Positions 11,801-23,103 of a DNA stretch of 64,000 bases are shown piece after piece. Both the position numbers and the translations under genes were made by a program. Source of the DNA: Cafeteria roenbergensis. Taxonomy: Eukaryota > Sar > Bigyra > Bicosoecida > Cafeteriaceae. How positions within the stretch are numbered: the first letter of the stretch is position 1; each line of letters begins with the position of its first letter. The stretch covers positions 248,001-312,000 of the forward strand of contig VLTN01000041.1 in the NCBI GenBank assembly GCA_008330645.1, read 5' to 3'. The notes under the pieces are model-generated. The model was not told the DNA's origin, ran no database searches, and saw only the letters and a list, made by a program, of their open reading frames with translations.

Positions 11801-14459
11801 ACGGCGCTGTGCTGCGGGGGAGTCCACCCCGCCGCCCTGGGCGCGGGGAGAGCAGGAGACGCTTCCACCGTGGACGACGGCGTCGGGGGCAGGTTCGCCC
11901 TCGCGCTCCCGAACCTGGCTGCCAAGGCAACCGTGGAGCCTGCTGCGCTGGCGGAAGTGGCCTCCGCGCTCCTTGACTGGGCGGCGGAGGCGGGGTCGGA
12001 CTCCGCCACGCAGGCCGTTGACGAGCCGGGAGACGCGCAGGAGCCCCGCTGCACGGCGGCGCTGACGGACGTTGTCCCCGACGCCGCCCCTAGAGACCCG
12101 CGCGGGGCCACCCGGCTGCTGCTTCTGGCGCTGCACACGGCTCGGCTTGCGGCAGCGCTGGGGCCGACCGGCGCGACGATGGAGCACGGGTACGGCGGCA
12201 GGCGGCTGGAGACCGCGCGGCCCGCGTACTGCGAGCTGCTGCTCGCGGCCTGGCAGGCGCTGGGAAGGTGCCTGGGCGCCGCGGGGCTCGGGCTCACAGA
12301 GGCCTCTCCCCTGGTGGCCGGCGGAGGGCGGCCCTCCTCTGCGGCCCGTGACGGTTCGCTGGCGCTGGAGTCGGCTGCGCAGTGGGGCGCCTCGGCGGGG
12401 CTGTCACCGCGAGCCGCCGTGGCCGCGTGCGGCCCAGAGTCCCTCCGCCTCTGGCGCCGCTCCGTGGCGTGCCTGCGCCGATCCCTCGCGCTCTCCTACG
12501 CTGTCGGCACGCAGGAGGAGCGCGTCGTGGCCGACCTGCTCGTGGGACGCGCCTACGCAACGGCGCCGTGCGGCAGCTCGGAGCAGGTGGTCGTGCGCTG
12601 GCGCAGGGCGGTGGTGCATTTCCGCCGCGCGCTGGTCAAGGCGCGCGGCGCCAATGTGGCCGCGCTGCGACCCCTGCGGCTCGCCCGGATCGCGGCCGTC
12701 CATGTGGCGACGGGCCTTCGCGCTCTGGCCGCGAGGTACGCGAGCATGGGAGCAGCGCTCCACGCGTGCGGTCGGGGCGCCGCAGGCCTCGCGCGGCGTG
12801 CCTCCCGTCGCGCTCGGCGCCACTCCGACCGCTCCTGGGCGCCCATCACCTTTTTGATCCGTGTCCTCCGCCCAGTGAGGGCGCCGGGCAGGCCCGGCAT
12901 GCCGGACGCCGTCCCGCTGCCGACCCCCGAAGATGCGGCAATGCGCGCAGAAAACGGCGCACTGGTCGTTGCCCAGCGGCAGGCAGCTGCTGTGAGCATC
13001 GCCAGCGGAAGGTGGCTCCGGGCCCGAGCCGCGCTGGCTGCTGCTGCTGCGGCGCCTGCGCCAGCGCCTGGGGACGAGGACTGGAGCGCGGCAATCGAGC
13101 GCCTGGTGGGAGTGTGCTCTGCCGCGCAAGCGACACTGTGGGATGCGCCGGCGTGCGTGCCGCGGGTTGGTTCACTCTCGCTCTCGCGGGCATGCCTGTC
13201 GCCGGCAGGCACCCTGGTGCCGTCCCCGCACGCAGCACCGCTTGCCGCGGTGGAGGCTGCACTGCTCACGAGTCGGCTCTGCGTCGCTCCGGCGCCGGGG
13301 CTCAGCGGCACTCGCTGCGCCGACGTCGTCCTCGCTGCCGCCCGGTCCAGTGCCGGGTCGGTGCTGGAGGCGCCCGATGTCGCGGCCGGGCCGGACGAGG
13401 CCGACGAGCGGCTGTGGTCAGAGGCCGACGGCTCTGCCGTCCTCACCGCTGCGGACGCCGAGCTTGCGGGGGCGTGGCTGGTGACCCCGTTCGAGTGGCT
13501 GAGCGCCGCCACGTCGCTCCGAGACGCGCTTCAGGCACGGGAGGCGGCCGCGGCGTCGGTTTCGTCTGCCAGCCAGGGCGGGCGCGCCCACCAAATCGAG
13601 GCGAGCGCGGCCGAGACGGAGAGCCGCTCGGCCCTGGCAGCGCGCGCCGAGATGTCACTGGGATTCGCCCGCATGGCCGCGGCATGCACCGTCCTCGTGC
13701 ACGCCGGGGCGGAGGCGTCCCCGGTGGTGGCGGGGCGATTGGGTACTCACGGACGCGCCGCTCCAGACGAGCCCACTGCCGAGGCGCGCCGCGTTGCGTC
13801 TCGCCTCTTCCGCAAGGCGCTGTCCGGACTGCTGTCTCACTCGCAGCAAGCGGTGAGACGCGGGAAGCGCCCTCCGACCCGCATCATCGCGCTTTTGGCG
13901 CGCGTGCAGTCGGCGGTACTGCCTGCATCCGCTTCCGCACAGGGCAGCTCGCTGCCGGAGCCAGAGTCGTCCGTCGCGGCCCTGCTTGCTCACGCGCTGG
14001 CCATGCGGCCCCGCTCTGCAGACTGGCGTCTCGCCACCGCTCGGCTGGCCCTTCCGCTCGCGCTCCTCGTCGACATGCGACGCGCCGCCGCGGGCGCATC
14101 GCTTGGAAGGGAGAGCCGGACTGAGGCCGATCGGGCGGCTGCCGGTGGCGACTCTGACGAGCCGGGGCCGCCCGGCCCTCGCCTGGAATCCGCAGTCAAG
14201 GCCGGCAACCCGCTCTTCTTGCTGCGCCAGCTCCGTGCTGAGCCACCTGACGCCAGCCGGGCGCCGGGTGGTCCCGCTGTCGCTGCGGGTGCGGTCCCCG
14301 CCGAGGAGCCCGCGGAGGTGGCGATGCCAGCCCTCGCGCAACCCGCCCCAGTGGCGACAGTGGGCACTGTGCCCGTGGCTGTGGCCGTGGCGGGCCGCCG
14401 GCTCGCCCTGCTCATGGACGCCAGCGCACTGCATGGCCGGAGCGCAGCTGGCGACGGTG

Positions 14460-14491
<32 letters not shown>

Positions 14492-16537
14492 TCTCGCAGT
14501 GGTGGCGCTGGACCAGTTGAGGCGGGCGGCGGCCCGCTGACGATCTCGGACATGGTTCCCTTGGTGCAGGAGCGCCTGGAGCGGGCAGTGCAGGAGGACG
14601 CGGAGTCGCTTGCTCGCGCTGGCTCGGATGCCGCAAGTCGCCTGATGACGCAGCTGCTCCAGGACGCGGACTCGGGGCTGGCCAGGACGTTCGGGGACGG
14701 GGGCGCGGCTGCCGTTGCTGCTAGCGTGTTTGCTATCCCGGTCGTGACGGCCATCACCCTAGACGGGGGGCAGCTGCCGTCCGACACGCCGGTGAAGGAC
14801 CTCGTGGGCGCGGTGGATGCCGTCACTGGCAAGGCCCTTGTCCTCCAGGCGGAGACGAGCGGGTGGCGGCGGCCGAGCATCGGCGGGGCGCTTCGCGCGA
14901 TTGGCGCGGCTCTCGCGTGCCCGGGCTACGAGCGCATCGCGCCTCTGCTCGACGCCACCGTGGGAACCACCCGTGCGGGTGGCCGCGGCGGCCTCTCTGG
15001 ATCCGTGTCGCTTGAGCTTCCGGGAGTCAGCTGCTCTGGCCGGCTGAGCATCGAGGCAGGGCGGGGCGCGACCGGAGGAGGATGGGTGCACGTCCTCGTG
15101 GGCCCCCCACCGGCATCTGGAACGCTTGCGGCCGCCATTCGTGCGTTTGGAGGCGTGTGCGCAGTGTGCCAGGATGACACCCCAGCGGTTGCATCCGGGA
15201 ACGAGCTCGAGTCGGATGGCGACTCGGACGATGCCCAGGGCGCACCTCCGGGCGCGAGTCGCAGCGAGGCCGATGCGGATGGCCATGGGGGCCAGAGCGA
15301 CTTGGGCAATGCCGCAGGCCACCCTCGTCGCATCTCCGGCCAATCGCTGCCATCGAGCAGCGCACTTGCCGCGACGCACCGAGCGGCTGCGGCGGAGCCG
15401 GTGGCCTGGCCTGCAGCGAGCGACACGGCCCTGCGTGTTGTCCTCGGGCTGGCTGCTCCGCCCGCGGACTCGAGCACGGAAGACGTGATTGCGCTGCTTC
15501 AGGCGTTCGAGGCTGTCTCCGCCGCCCTGCTGCTGGCGCTGAGCGCATGCAGGCCAGAGTCCTTCGACATCGAGCTCGCTGCCGAGCGAGCCACCGCTCG
15601 GAAGGGCGGCTGGGGGCCTGCGCCCGAGATGCTGGACCTGGACCCGCTCCCGAACGGGACGGTGCCACAGGTCCGGCTGCAGGTGCCTTGGCAGCAGAGC
15701 TTTGCGGACGAGGAGGCAGCCCCCCTGCTCGACGGGACGCTCGGAGCTGTGGCGCTGGCGCTGCGAGCTGCGGCGGCTGAGCACGCGGCCGAAGGGTCGG
15801 TCGGGGTGGCCGTGCGCGGCTGGCGCTGCGAGGACGGGCCAGGACTCCGGTCGCTGCTTGCAGCAGTGGGCTGGAGCGCCTCGCAGGGGCTGCAGTTCGG
15901 CCGCTTGGCGATCAAGCAGCTGGACACAGCGTGGATGTGGTCCCTTCTGGACCTGGCCTCACTGCCGGGCGTGGGGGCCGCAGTCCCGCTCGTGCGGAGG
16001 CATCTGGCCGCGCCGCTGCCGTGGAGTGACGATGTCTCGCGGGACCTCGGCTTCGCCCCAGACGTGGGGCAGGCGCCTGCCGACTCGCCGCTGGTCCTCC
16101 TCGCGAGGGCCTTGCTCGCTGTTGCGCGCAACGCATCGGAGCCCCGGCCCGGCCAGGTTGTGATTGGCCCCTGTTTCGGCCTCGGGCCCTTGGCTTGCGG
16201 GGCGCTGGCTCTCAGTCTTGCAGAGTCGGAGGAGGACGCGCGTCGCAGGTCTGCGGTGGAACTCGTGTGTTGCCCCTCCCTTGGCGCGGGCGGCTACGCG
16301 GGCGCAGGCCTTGTGACAGCGCTCGCAGCGTCGCTTGCTGCGGACGCCCCCCTGCACCCTGTCGGCACGACGCCTGAAACTGTTGAATGGGCCGCCCTGC
16401 AGACCTCTCCCGGTTTCGACGCGGTGTTTGTTCGCTGCTTGGCCCGCCCCCGGCCGCCGGAGCGGGCTGCGCGCGACTTGGCTCGCTTCGGAGTCGAATC
16501 GGTTGTGCGTGAATCGCTTGCTGACGCGCGCGAATAG
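8858..16537 (+). CDS. Giant 2559-aa uncharacterised protein, single exon
   Basis: The frame is open for 7.7 kb with no intron needed. The first ATG in frame is at 8858; the frame extends upstream only through a non-ATG region. The protein is Ala/Leu-rich and probably mostly helical, and no family is recognised. The middle (residues about 1200-1310) has TPR-like helical character, with rows of Ala/Leu/Arg and a VVRWRRAVVHFRRAL stretch. Low-complexity inserts include a near-pure Ser run encoded at 9623-9706 and a CAG/AGC run at 14461-14490. The C-terminal 450 residues, with segments such as VIGPCFGLGPLACGALAL, look more globular. A Leu/Ala solenoid scaffold is possible. A separase-like architecture was considered, but no convincing His/Cys catalytic signature was found. 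Composition matches the neighbours, so nothing suggests transfer. Confidence 0.75.
9623..9706 (+). repeat. Poly-serine TCN codon repeat
   Basis: About 28 consecutive TCC/TCG/TCA/AAC codons encode a Ser run broken by one Asn inside the 2559-aa protein. The mixture of synonymous codons indicates an older or selected homopolymer rather than a fresh trinucleotide expansion. Confidence 0.9.
14461..14490 (+). repeat. (CAG)10 microsatellite in coding sequence
   Basis: This is a pure CAG/AGC trinucleotide run, read in the AGC frame as Ser, inside the 2559-aa protein. Unlike the earlier Ser tract it is uninterrupted, so it is likely length-polymorphic. Confidence 0.9.
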
Positions 16538-16777
16538 CGCTGGCAGTTGCCCCACCGCCACGAGCCGCCCGAAGCGGTGCAACGTGCCACCAACGCGCGC
16601 TTGGCTCCGGTCCCCGCCTGCCCCACCGCGTTGCAGCCCTTGCGGAGCGTGCTCCAGCTGCCGCCGCTCGGCGTTGGTGGCCAACTGGGCCGCTGCTCTG
16701 CCCTGCCGGCAGAGCCAGGCTGCAAGAGGGAGGCGGCCGTTAGCCGCTTGGCACTCCTCCCTGCTGCGACAGGCAGC

Positions 16778-19139
16778 ATGGAGACCTTTGCGCATGTCGC
16801 TCAGGTCTCGCAGCAATTCATCGACAAGGCTGCGCGCGGCGATTCGCTGGCGCTTGGCGGCGTGGTGATCATTGCCGGCCTCGTTGCGGCGTCCGGATTC
16901 ATGGTGAGCCCTTCCGCCGTGACTGCCGCATCTTCGCGCTTCGTCCTGCCTTTCGGCGGCTTGTTGCCGCTGCCGCGCCGCGCTGGTCCCAGCCACTTTC
17001 CTTTGCTGCGTGACTCCCCACTCCCCTGACGGCCTGCCGCGCAGCTGTACTCGATGCTTTCGGACAGCAAGCCCCGCCTCTCGGCCGCAAAGCGCGCCGA
17101 CGAAGCCGCCAAGTTCGTCGAGGTCGACCTGTGCCCCGAGGACGAGATCCCTGCCCCCGGCAACATGAAGCCTTTCAAGATCACCACGCCCACCCGCACC
17201 ACCATTTTGCTGGTGGTGTCGGACTCGTCCAAGGTGACGGCCTTTCCCAACAGCTGCAGCCACTACAACCTCCCGCTCTCCGGGAAGTCGGGCAGTGTCC
17301 TCTCCAAGGACCGCATTGTGTGCCCGTTCCACGCCGCCTGCTTCAACGCCGAGACTGGCGACGTGGAGGACGGCCCGGCCATGGACAGCCTTCCCGTTTA
17401 CCCGACTCGCATTCACGGCGGCCGCGTCTACGTCAAGATCCCGCTGACGAACAAGAACAAGCTCGTCTCCAGGCGCCAGCCCTGCCGGCACGTGGTCAAG
17501 GCCCCCGGGTCCAGCGACGGCGGCGACATCGTCATCGTGGGCTGCGGCGCGGCCGCTGCCGGCGCGATCGAGACTATTTTGGCCTCGGGTCACAGCGGAT
17601 CGCTCACCGTCGTGTCCAAGGACAAGGCCGGCTTCTGGGACCGCGTCAAGGTTTCCAAGGCCATCTCGTCCACCGACTACTCGTCCCGCAACGTGTTCAT
17701 CGACCCAGCTGTCTGGAAGGAGGCTGGCGTAAACCTGATGCTCGGCTACGAGGTCACCTCGGTCGACACCGGTTCCAAGTCGCTCGATGCGGTGCCCGTG
17801 GAGGGAGGCGACTCGGTGGCTGTGCGCTACGACAAGCTGCTTTGCGCGTCGGGGGGTCCCGCACGCACCTTCCGCGCAGACCGCGACGAGGGCTTCGCAA
17901 TTGACGGAGCCGAGTTGGGGAACATCTTCGTCCTCCGCGACGCGACCGACAACATCCACGTGCACAAGGCAGTCGAGGAGTACGCCGACGCCGAGCACGG
18001 GGCCCGAGTGGTCATCGTCGGGTCTTCCTTCATCGGGATGGAGGCAGCAGCCTCCTTGCAGTCGTACGTTGCGGACGGGCTCGTGCGCTCCATCGACGTC
18101 ATCGGCATGGAGGCTGAGCCGTTCGAGCGCGTCCTCGGTCTCGAGGTTGGCCGCGTCATGCGCGCCCGGCACGAGCGTGCCGCGGCTGCTCTCGGCCCGG
18201 CGTTCGACCTTCGCTTCCACATGGGCGCGCGGACCAAGGCCTTCAACGGCACCGCCGTTGTGACCAGTGTCACCGTGATCGAGTCCGACGGCGCCGTCGT
18301 GGACCTGGAGGCGGACCTGGTGGTGCTTGGCGCCGGAATGATCCCTGCCGTCGGCTACCTGGCCGGCACCGATGCCAAGGTCGGGATGGCCGTGCGGGTC
18401 GACGAGACCCTCAAGGCGTGCGATCACGTGTGGGCAGCCGGCGACATCGCCGAGCTTCCCAACCGCCGCTTCTCCAGCTGCGAGCGCGACGCCTTCATCC
18501 GCATCGAGCACTGGGACAGCGCCATCGACCAGGGCCGCTGCGCCGCCCGCAACATGCTCAGCGAGCTTGCCGGCCGCCCCGGTGCGCCCTTCGACGTGGT
18601 GCCCTTCTTCTGGACGCAGCAGCTTGGCGTGAACATCCGCTACGCTGGCCACTGCCACTTCGTCACCGAAGCCGACACCATCGTGCACGGCGACAGCAGC
18701 TCGGAGTCCATCAAGCTCACCGTGTTCTACTGCAGCGGCAGCAAGGTGAGACTCGGCTTCGTTTGCTGGTCCACGCGCCATCGGTTCCCTGCAGTCGCCA
18801 ATGATCAACGTGAACAATCTCTGATTATAAGAATCGTGCCTCGGCCACCGTGCCGAGAGCACCACCTGAAGACAACCATGACATACCCTGAGGCTACTAC
18901 TGTGAATCCGCCGCTCTCGTGCCTGCTGTTTGGCCGCGCCGCCTCTCCCAACCCGTTCGCCGCCTTTCTTGCCCTCCCCGTCGTCCGCCTCGCAGGTTTT
19001 GGCCGTCGCCACCCTCAACAACGACCCGCAGGCGGTTGCCGCCGGCGAGCTGTTCCGCCAGGGCCGCATGCCGGCGCGCGCGATCATCGAGGGGTCACCG
19101 GACATCGACCTGGCAGTCCTCCTCAAGGCCGACGAATGA
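16778..19139 (+). CDS. Membrane-anchored Rieske/AIF-type FAD oxidoreductase (3 exons)
   Basis: This resembles the AIF-like branch that carries a Rieske domain (AIFM3/Nfrl type). Exons 16778-16903, 17045-18745 and 18996-19139 join in phase 0 and give 656 aa. Residues about 24-47 form one hydrophobic helix (LALGGVVIIAGLVAASGF). A Rieske [2Fe-2S] site follows, with C113-x-H115 and C135-x-x-H138. Then come two dinucleotide-binding folds: IVIVGCGAAAAG for FAD and, later, VVIVGSSFIGMEAA for NAD(P)H. Near the end, CDHVWAAGDIAELP is the typical second FAD contact (Asp). Family knowledge suggests NAD(P)H-dependent electron transfer through FAD to the Fe-S cluster at a membrane, plausibly mitochondrial; the partner is unknown. 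The 250-bp second intron has a noticeably AT-richer stretch than its surroundings. Confidence 0.88.
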
Positions 19140-19345
19140 GGGCTCTCTCCCCCTCACCACTGACACATGCACTCTTGTCTTGGCCCCGTGCCAGGCATAA
19201 CCACTAATGAACGATCCGTGTTGGCTCTCGGCTGCACCAAATGTTGGAATCGCGCCATGGCTCGGACGAACCTTGTTTGGCACTCAGGATCATTCAACTG
19301 GTGGTCTCCCCGGGTCACATTCATTCCATCACAATACCTAGAGAA

Positions 19346-21126
19346 ATGCGCCGAGCATGTGCCACAGCTTGGATGGTATGGACCTGCCTGCTGCTAGCAT
19401 TTGCGATCAATGGCGCGAGGGGCCAGTGGCATCGGCTAGCTGGTAACCTTGGGCCTCGCATGCGGTACAGCCACGGTGCGGCCGTCGCAGGGGGTCTCGG
19501 GGGCGCTCGCAGGCTGCTTGTCACTCACGGCTACAACAAGCAGCATGGCCCCGAGTTCCTTGACGACACCTGGGCTCGCACCCTCCCGGACGGCGATTGG
19601 GAGGCAGTAGATGTGGGCCCTGAGCGGCCCGCGGCGCGGCTGGGCCACGCGCTAGGTGAGAAGCGGCGCTGTCGGCGCGTCGCGCCCCCGCGGGCGAATT
19701 GCCCCGCGCTGGGAGCGAACGCTTCGCGCGTTGCGACGGTGCGCTGTGCTGCTTTGGCCACTATTGTCGTGCAGTTGCCTTGTCTGCGTCCGAGCTGCTT
19801 CTGTTCGGCGGGGACGATGGAGGAGGCGCAAGCGCTGTGCAGTCGTACAAGGCTGGCAGCTACCTCGACGACGCGTGGGTGCTCCGTCTGAGGCGCGGAG
19901 CAACCGCCGGGGCGTGGCACAAGGGCCTCCCATCTCCGTGCCGCCCGAGCGCGCGGTCGCTTCACACGATGAACGCCGTGCACAGCCCCGCAGAGCCAAC
20001 GGCGCTGGCTGTCCTGTTCGGCGGCCGTGTGCGGTCCGCCACAGACGGCCAAACCGGAGGCTGGGCCCTCAGTGACTCCTCCGAGCTCTGGGTTGGCTCC
20101 GTGACCGCGGCTCAGGAGGGCGGGGTCACGGTGGCGTGGTCGCCGGCGCGGCCGGAAAGCGGCGACGACGCCTGCTCCCTGCAGCCCGGGGCGGGGGACT
20201 GCCGGCCGCGCGTGCTTCTGGAGGACTCAGGCGCAGAGGCTGGGTTGCCTCAGTGGCCCGAGGCCCGCCACGGTCACGCGTCCGCGCTGTCCGTGCGTGC
20301 TGACGGCACGGCATCGCTGTGGGTGTTTGGCGGGGCGGGCGGCCGCTGCCCCTCGCCGGGGGGCGCGGGGAAGGAGCAGCTCCCGCGACAGGGAGGAGGG
20401 TGCCTGCTGGGGGACTTGTGGGTGCTGGAGCTGCGCGCAGCGGCAAGCCGTCAGCCAGCAGACCACGCAGGCTGCCAGCGGCAAGTGCGGCTCGCGGGCT
20501 GGGCGCGCGTGCGACCCGTGAGCGGGAGCGCGCTGAGGCCTCGCCTGGCTGCGTGGCCCGGCCCTCGGAAGCATGCAGCCATGGCGTGGGTGGGCGGCGG
20601 GGAGCTGGTCCTGCACGGAGGAGCGGAGTGCCTGCCGAGCTGCGAGTGCCTCGCAGACACCTGGCTGGGAACTGTGGAGGGCGGCAGAGGGGGCGTGCGC
20701 TGGGAGGCGGTGCTGGGGCGGGGCCGGGCGTCCACATGCAGCGGAGGCAGGCCAGGCGGCGGAGACGTCTGCCCGGCGCCGCGATACCGTCACTCCCTCA
20801 CAGCGGACGCCTTGGTCCTGCAGCGGGCAGCTCGCGACGGCAACGGGACGGGCGAGCAGCCCGACTGCCCCGGGGTGGCAGCAGGGGCTTGCGCCTCGCC
20901 GTTTGCGGGCGGCGCGTGGCTGTTCGGCGGGGAGGCGTACATGCCATCGCGCTACTTCGACGACCTGTGGCGCCTCGCGCCGGCCCGGCGCGGCGCTGCG
21001 GACGCGCTTGTCGATGCGCTCCTGGCTGCAGTGGTCTCCTCCGTGGTTTCGGTTGGGTTCACTGCAGCGTGGGTTCCTGGGAGTGCTTGGATCACTCTGG
21101 GCGGATTCGCTGCGGCGCCCAGTTGA
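19346..21126 (+). CDS. Secreted or membrane Kelch-repeat protein (2 exons)
   Basis: The ATG at 19346 opens an exon to 19655 (phase 1, donor GTGAGA). The second exon starts at 19775 after GTGCAG and runs to a TGA at 21124-21126, giving 553 aa. The N-terminus is a signal peptide (MRRACATAWMVWTCLLLAF). Kelch beta-propeller blades are visible as repeated units of the form R-x-x-H-A, then a hydrophobic strand, G-G, and D-D-x-W. Examples are LLLFGGDDGG followed by YLDDAWVLRL, KHAAMAWVGGGELVLHGG followed by LADTWLG, and GAWLFGGEAY followed by YFDDLWRLA. The splice restores a blade across the junction (GHAL|VALSASELLLFGG), which supports it. After the last blade a hydrophobic segment near the C-terminus may anchor the protein. 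Function is likely ligand or glycan binding, not determinable here. Confidence 0.85.
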
Positions 21127-21549
21127 CGGGAGGGCCGCAGCGGGCTCGCCGAGCTCCAGGCAGGGGTCGCTGTCCAGCCCACTGGCTGTGGCCGTGCCAG
21201 CCGAAGGCTCCAGACGCAAGGGGGGCGCGGAGGACCATCACGCCGTGCCCAGGTGAATTGTTGTTCTGCTCTCTGTCACAGCGCTGCGCCGACCACTGGG
21301 CGCAGCCCAGCTGGTCCGGGTGCCCCATATTGCTGTGCTCGCTTGCGTGTTATCAATGGTGCGTTGGAGCTGCGCGCGGGGCTACCCGCCGTGGCTCCCA
21401 ACCGTGTGCAGCTCTTTGCCAAGGCGGCGCAGGCCGCAAGCATGAAGCGTCAGCATTGCAGTGCCGCGCCCGAAACAGCAATGGGCACTCGCTCCGCTCG
21501 CGTCGCAGCATCCGTCCCCGCGCTCGGCTGTGTGTCACAGTTGCGGTCC
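21127..21549. other. Convergent intergenic spacer
   Basis: This 423-bp spacer lies between the stop codons of the Kelch gene (plus) and GLRX3 (minus). It should contain both 3' UTRs. No gene, repeat or clear poly(A) signal was recognised. Confidence 0.4.
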
Positions 21550-22935
21550 TCAAGCGAGGCCAAGCTGCTCTGCCAGGGGCTCGTCGCCGTCCTCAACCAT
21601 CTCCTTGAGGATGTCAAGTCCTCCCACGAACTCGCCGCCCACGTACAGCTGGGGGAAGGTGGCCCACTTTCCTAGGCACTCCTTGAGTCCCTGGCGGACG
21701 TCGGGGTCGCTGAGCACGTCGAAGCTGTCAAAGGTGACGCCCTGCTCACGCAGCAGCTGCACGGTGCGGGCCGAGAAGCCGCAGCGAGGCGCGTCCGGGG
21801 AGCCCTTCATGAACAGGATGACGGGGGCCGAAGCCACGAGCCGCTCGCACTTGACGTGGGCCGCGGGCTTGGCAGGCGCCGCGGTGTCGAGAGCCTTGGG
21901 GGCAATCGTCGCGGCAAGGGTCCCGTCAGCAGCCATGCGCTCGATGTCGTCGCCGCCCCCAACGAGCGAGCCGGCGACCCACAGCTGCGGGAAGGTCTGG
22001 CGGCCGCCGAACTCCTTGATTCCCTCGCGAACAGCAGGGTCCTCCAGGACGTCGAAGGAGCCGAAGGGAACGCCAGTCGCTGCCATGCGCTCCACCGCGG
22101 GCCGCGAGAACTTGCAGCGAGGGTTCGCGGGGGTGCCCTTCATGAAGAGCACGGCGTGGGCGGACTGCGTGATGCCGCGGATTCGGCTGTGCAGAGCCGG
22201 GTCCGAAGCCAGAGAGCGGGCCGCTGCCGGCGCGGGCGCGGGCGCGCTCGAAGCAGCGGGAGCCGCAGGCGCGGCCGCAGAGGAGGAGGAGGAGGACGAC
22301 GACGACGTCGCGGGTGAAACCAGGGCCTTGGCCTGGGAGAGCTGCGCCGCGATGGCCTTGCCGTCGCTGCTGGTCAGAGACGCGATGACGCGGGGTCCCT
22401 GCGGCCGCGGTCCAGCGGGGTGCACGCCAAGGGGAAGAACCGCGCTCGGCTTGCGCGCGAGCGGAAGGGCGGGCCACCGCCGGTGCGGGGAGCCAGCTGC
22501 AGCCGTGGCACGCGCGCGCCTGTTGCCCACAGCGCCCCAAAGGCCGCCGTCTCACGCTCATGAATACGAAATGGGGCACAGACTCGACCCCGAAGCTATC
22601 TGTGACGTCGTCGACGGACTCGGCGTCCACCTGCGGCCAAGGGGGAGGGTACGTGGTGCGACGGGGCCGGTCGGCAATCGTTCGAACGCACCCCTGGGGC
22701 TTGACAAGCGACGCGCTCGGGAAGAAGCCCTTCTGACCTTGGCAAAGATGGCGTCGCTATGGGCCCGCGCAAGCTCGTTGACAAGGTCTGCCAGCTGGCC
22801 GCCGGGGGCGGAGGCCTCGTGGAAGCTGCCCCAGAAAAAGAGCATGAGGAGCTTGCCCTCGGCCGCCGACTGCGCCTTGAGCTCGCCCAGCCGGGCCTCC
22901 CCAGACACCTCCACTACTGTCGACGCCATCGCCAT
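21550..22935 (-). CDS. GLRX3: Monothiol glutaredoxin-3 / PICOT (Trx-Grx-Grx), 3 exons
   Basis: Exons 22738-22935, 22556-22630 and 21550-22398 join in phase 0 to give 373 aa. The order is a thioredoxin-like domain (residues about 1-115, ending FGVESVPHFVFM), a Ser/Ala/Pro linker, and two monothiol glutaredoxin domains. The second Grx has the canonical C297-G-F-S300 with FPQLYVGGEFVGG and the glutathione-binding D-I-L-K context. The first Grx reads C186-K-F-S, with Lys replacing the usual Gly. The Trx domain has FFWGSFHEAS where PICOT proteins normally have W-A-x-x-C, so it lacks an active cysteine. PICOT-type proteins bridge [2Fe-2S] clusters with glutathione and deliver iron or Fe-S in the cytosol. 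The start at 22935 is the first in-frame ATG; a second ATG lies two codons later. It shares a 168-bp divergent promoter with the gene at 23104. Confidence 0.93.
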
Positions 22936-23103
22936 GCCTGGCACTGCTGCCTGGTACCGCGTGGCCGGCCGGCAACCGCGCGTGCGGGCCACGACCCGGC
23001 AGAGCTCCGGCCGAGCACAGCCGACGCGAGTCCGCCAGCGCTGCGGACTGACCGCGCGCCGCAGCGCACCCCGGGAGCACACGCGCCCCATGGAGCAAGG
23101 AGG
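22936..23103. promoter_or_regulatory. Short divergent promoter (168 bp)
   Basis: Only 168 bp separate the GLRX3 start codon (minus) from the ATG of the 950-aa protein (plus). The promoters and 5' leaders of both genes must fit here or overlap the neighbours. No TATA-like sequence is evident. Confidence 0.5.

Noticed and set aside
8858-16537. Separase identity for the giant protein
   Set aside because: The C-terminus lacks a convincing His...Cys protease signature; resemblance was limited to size and helical content.
15959-19126. 1055-aa open frame on the minus strand opposite the AIF-type gene
   Set aside because: It is a GC-driven shadow: the plus strand there encodes clear Rieske and FAD motifs, while this frame has none.
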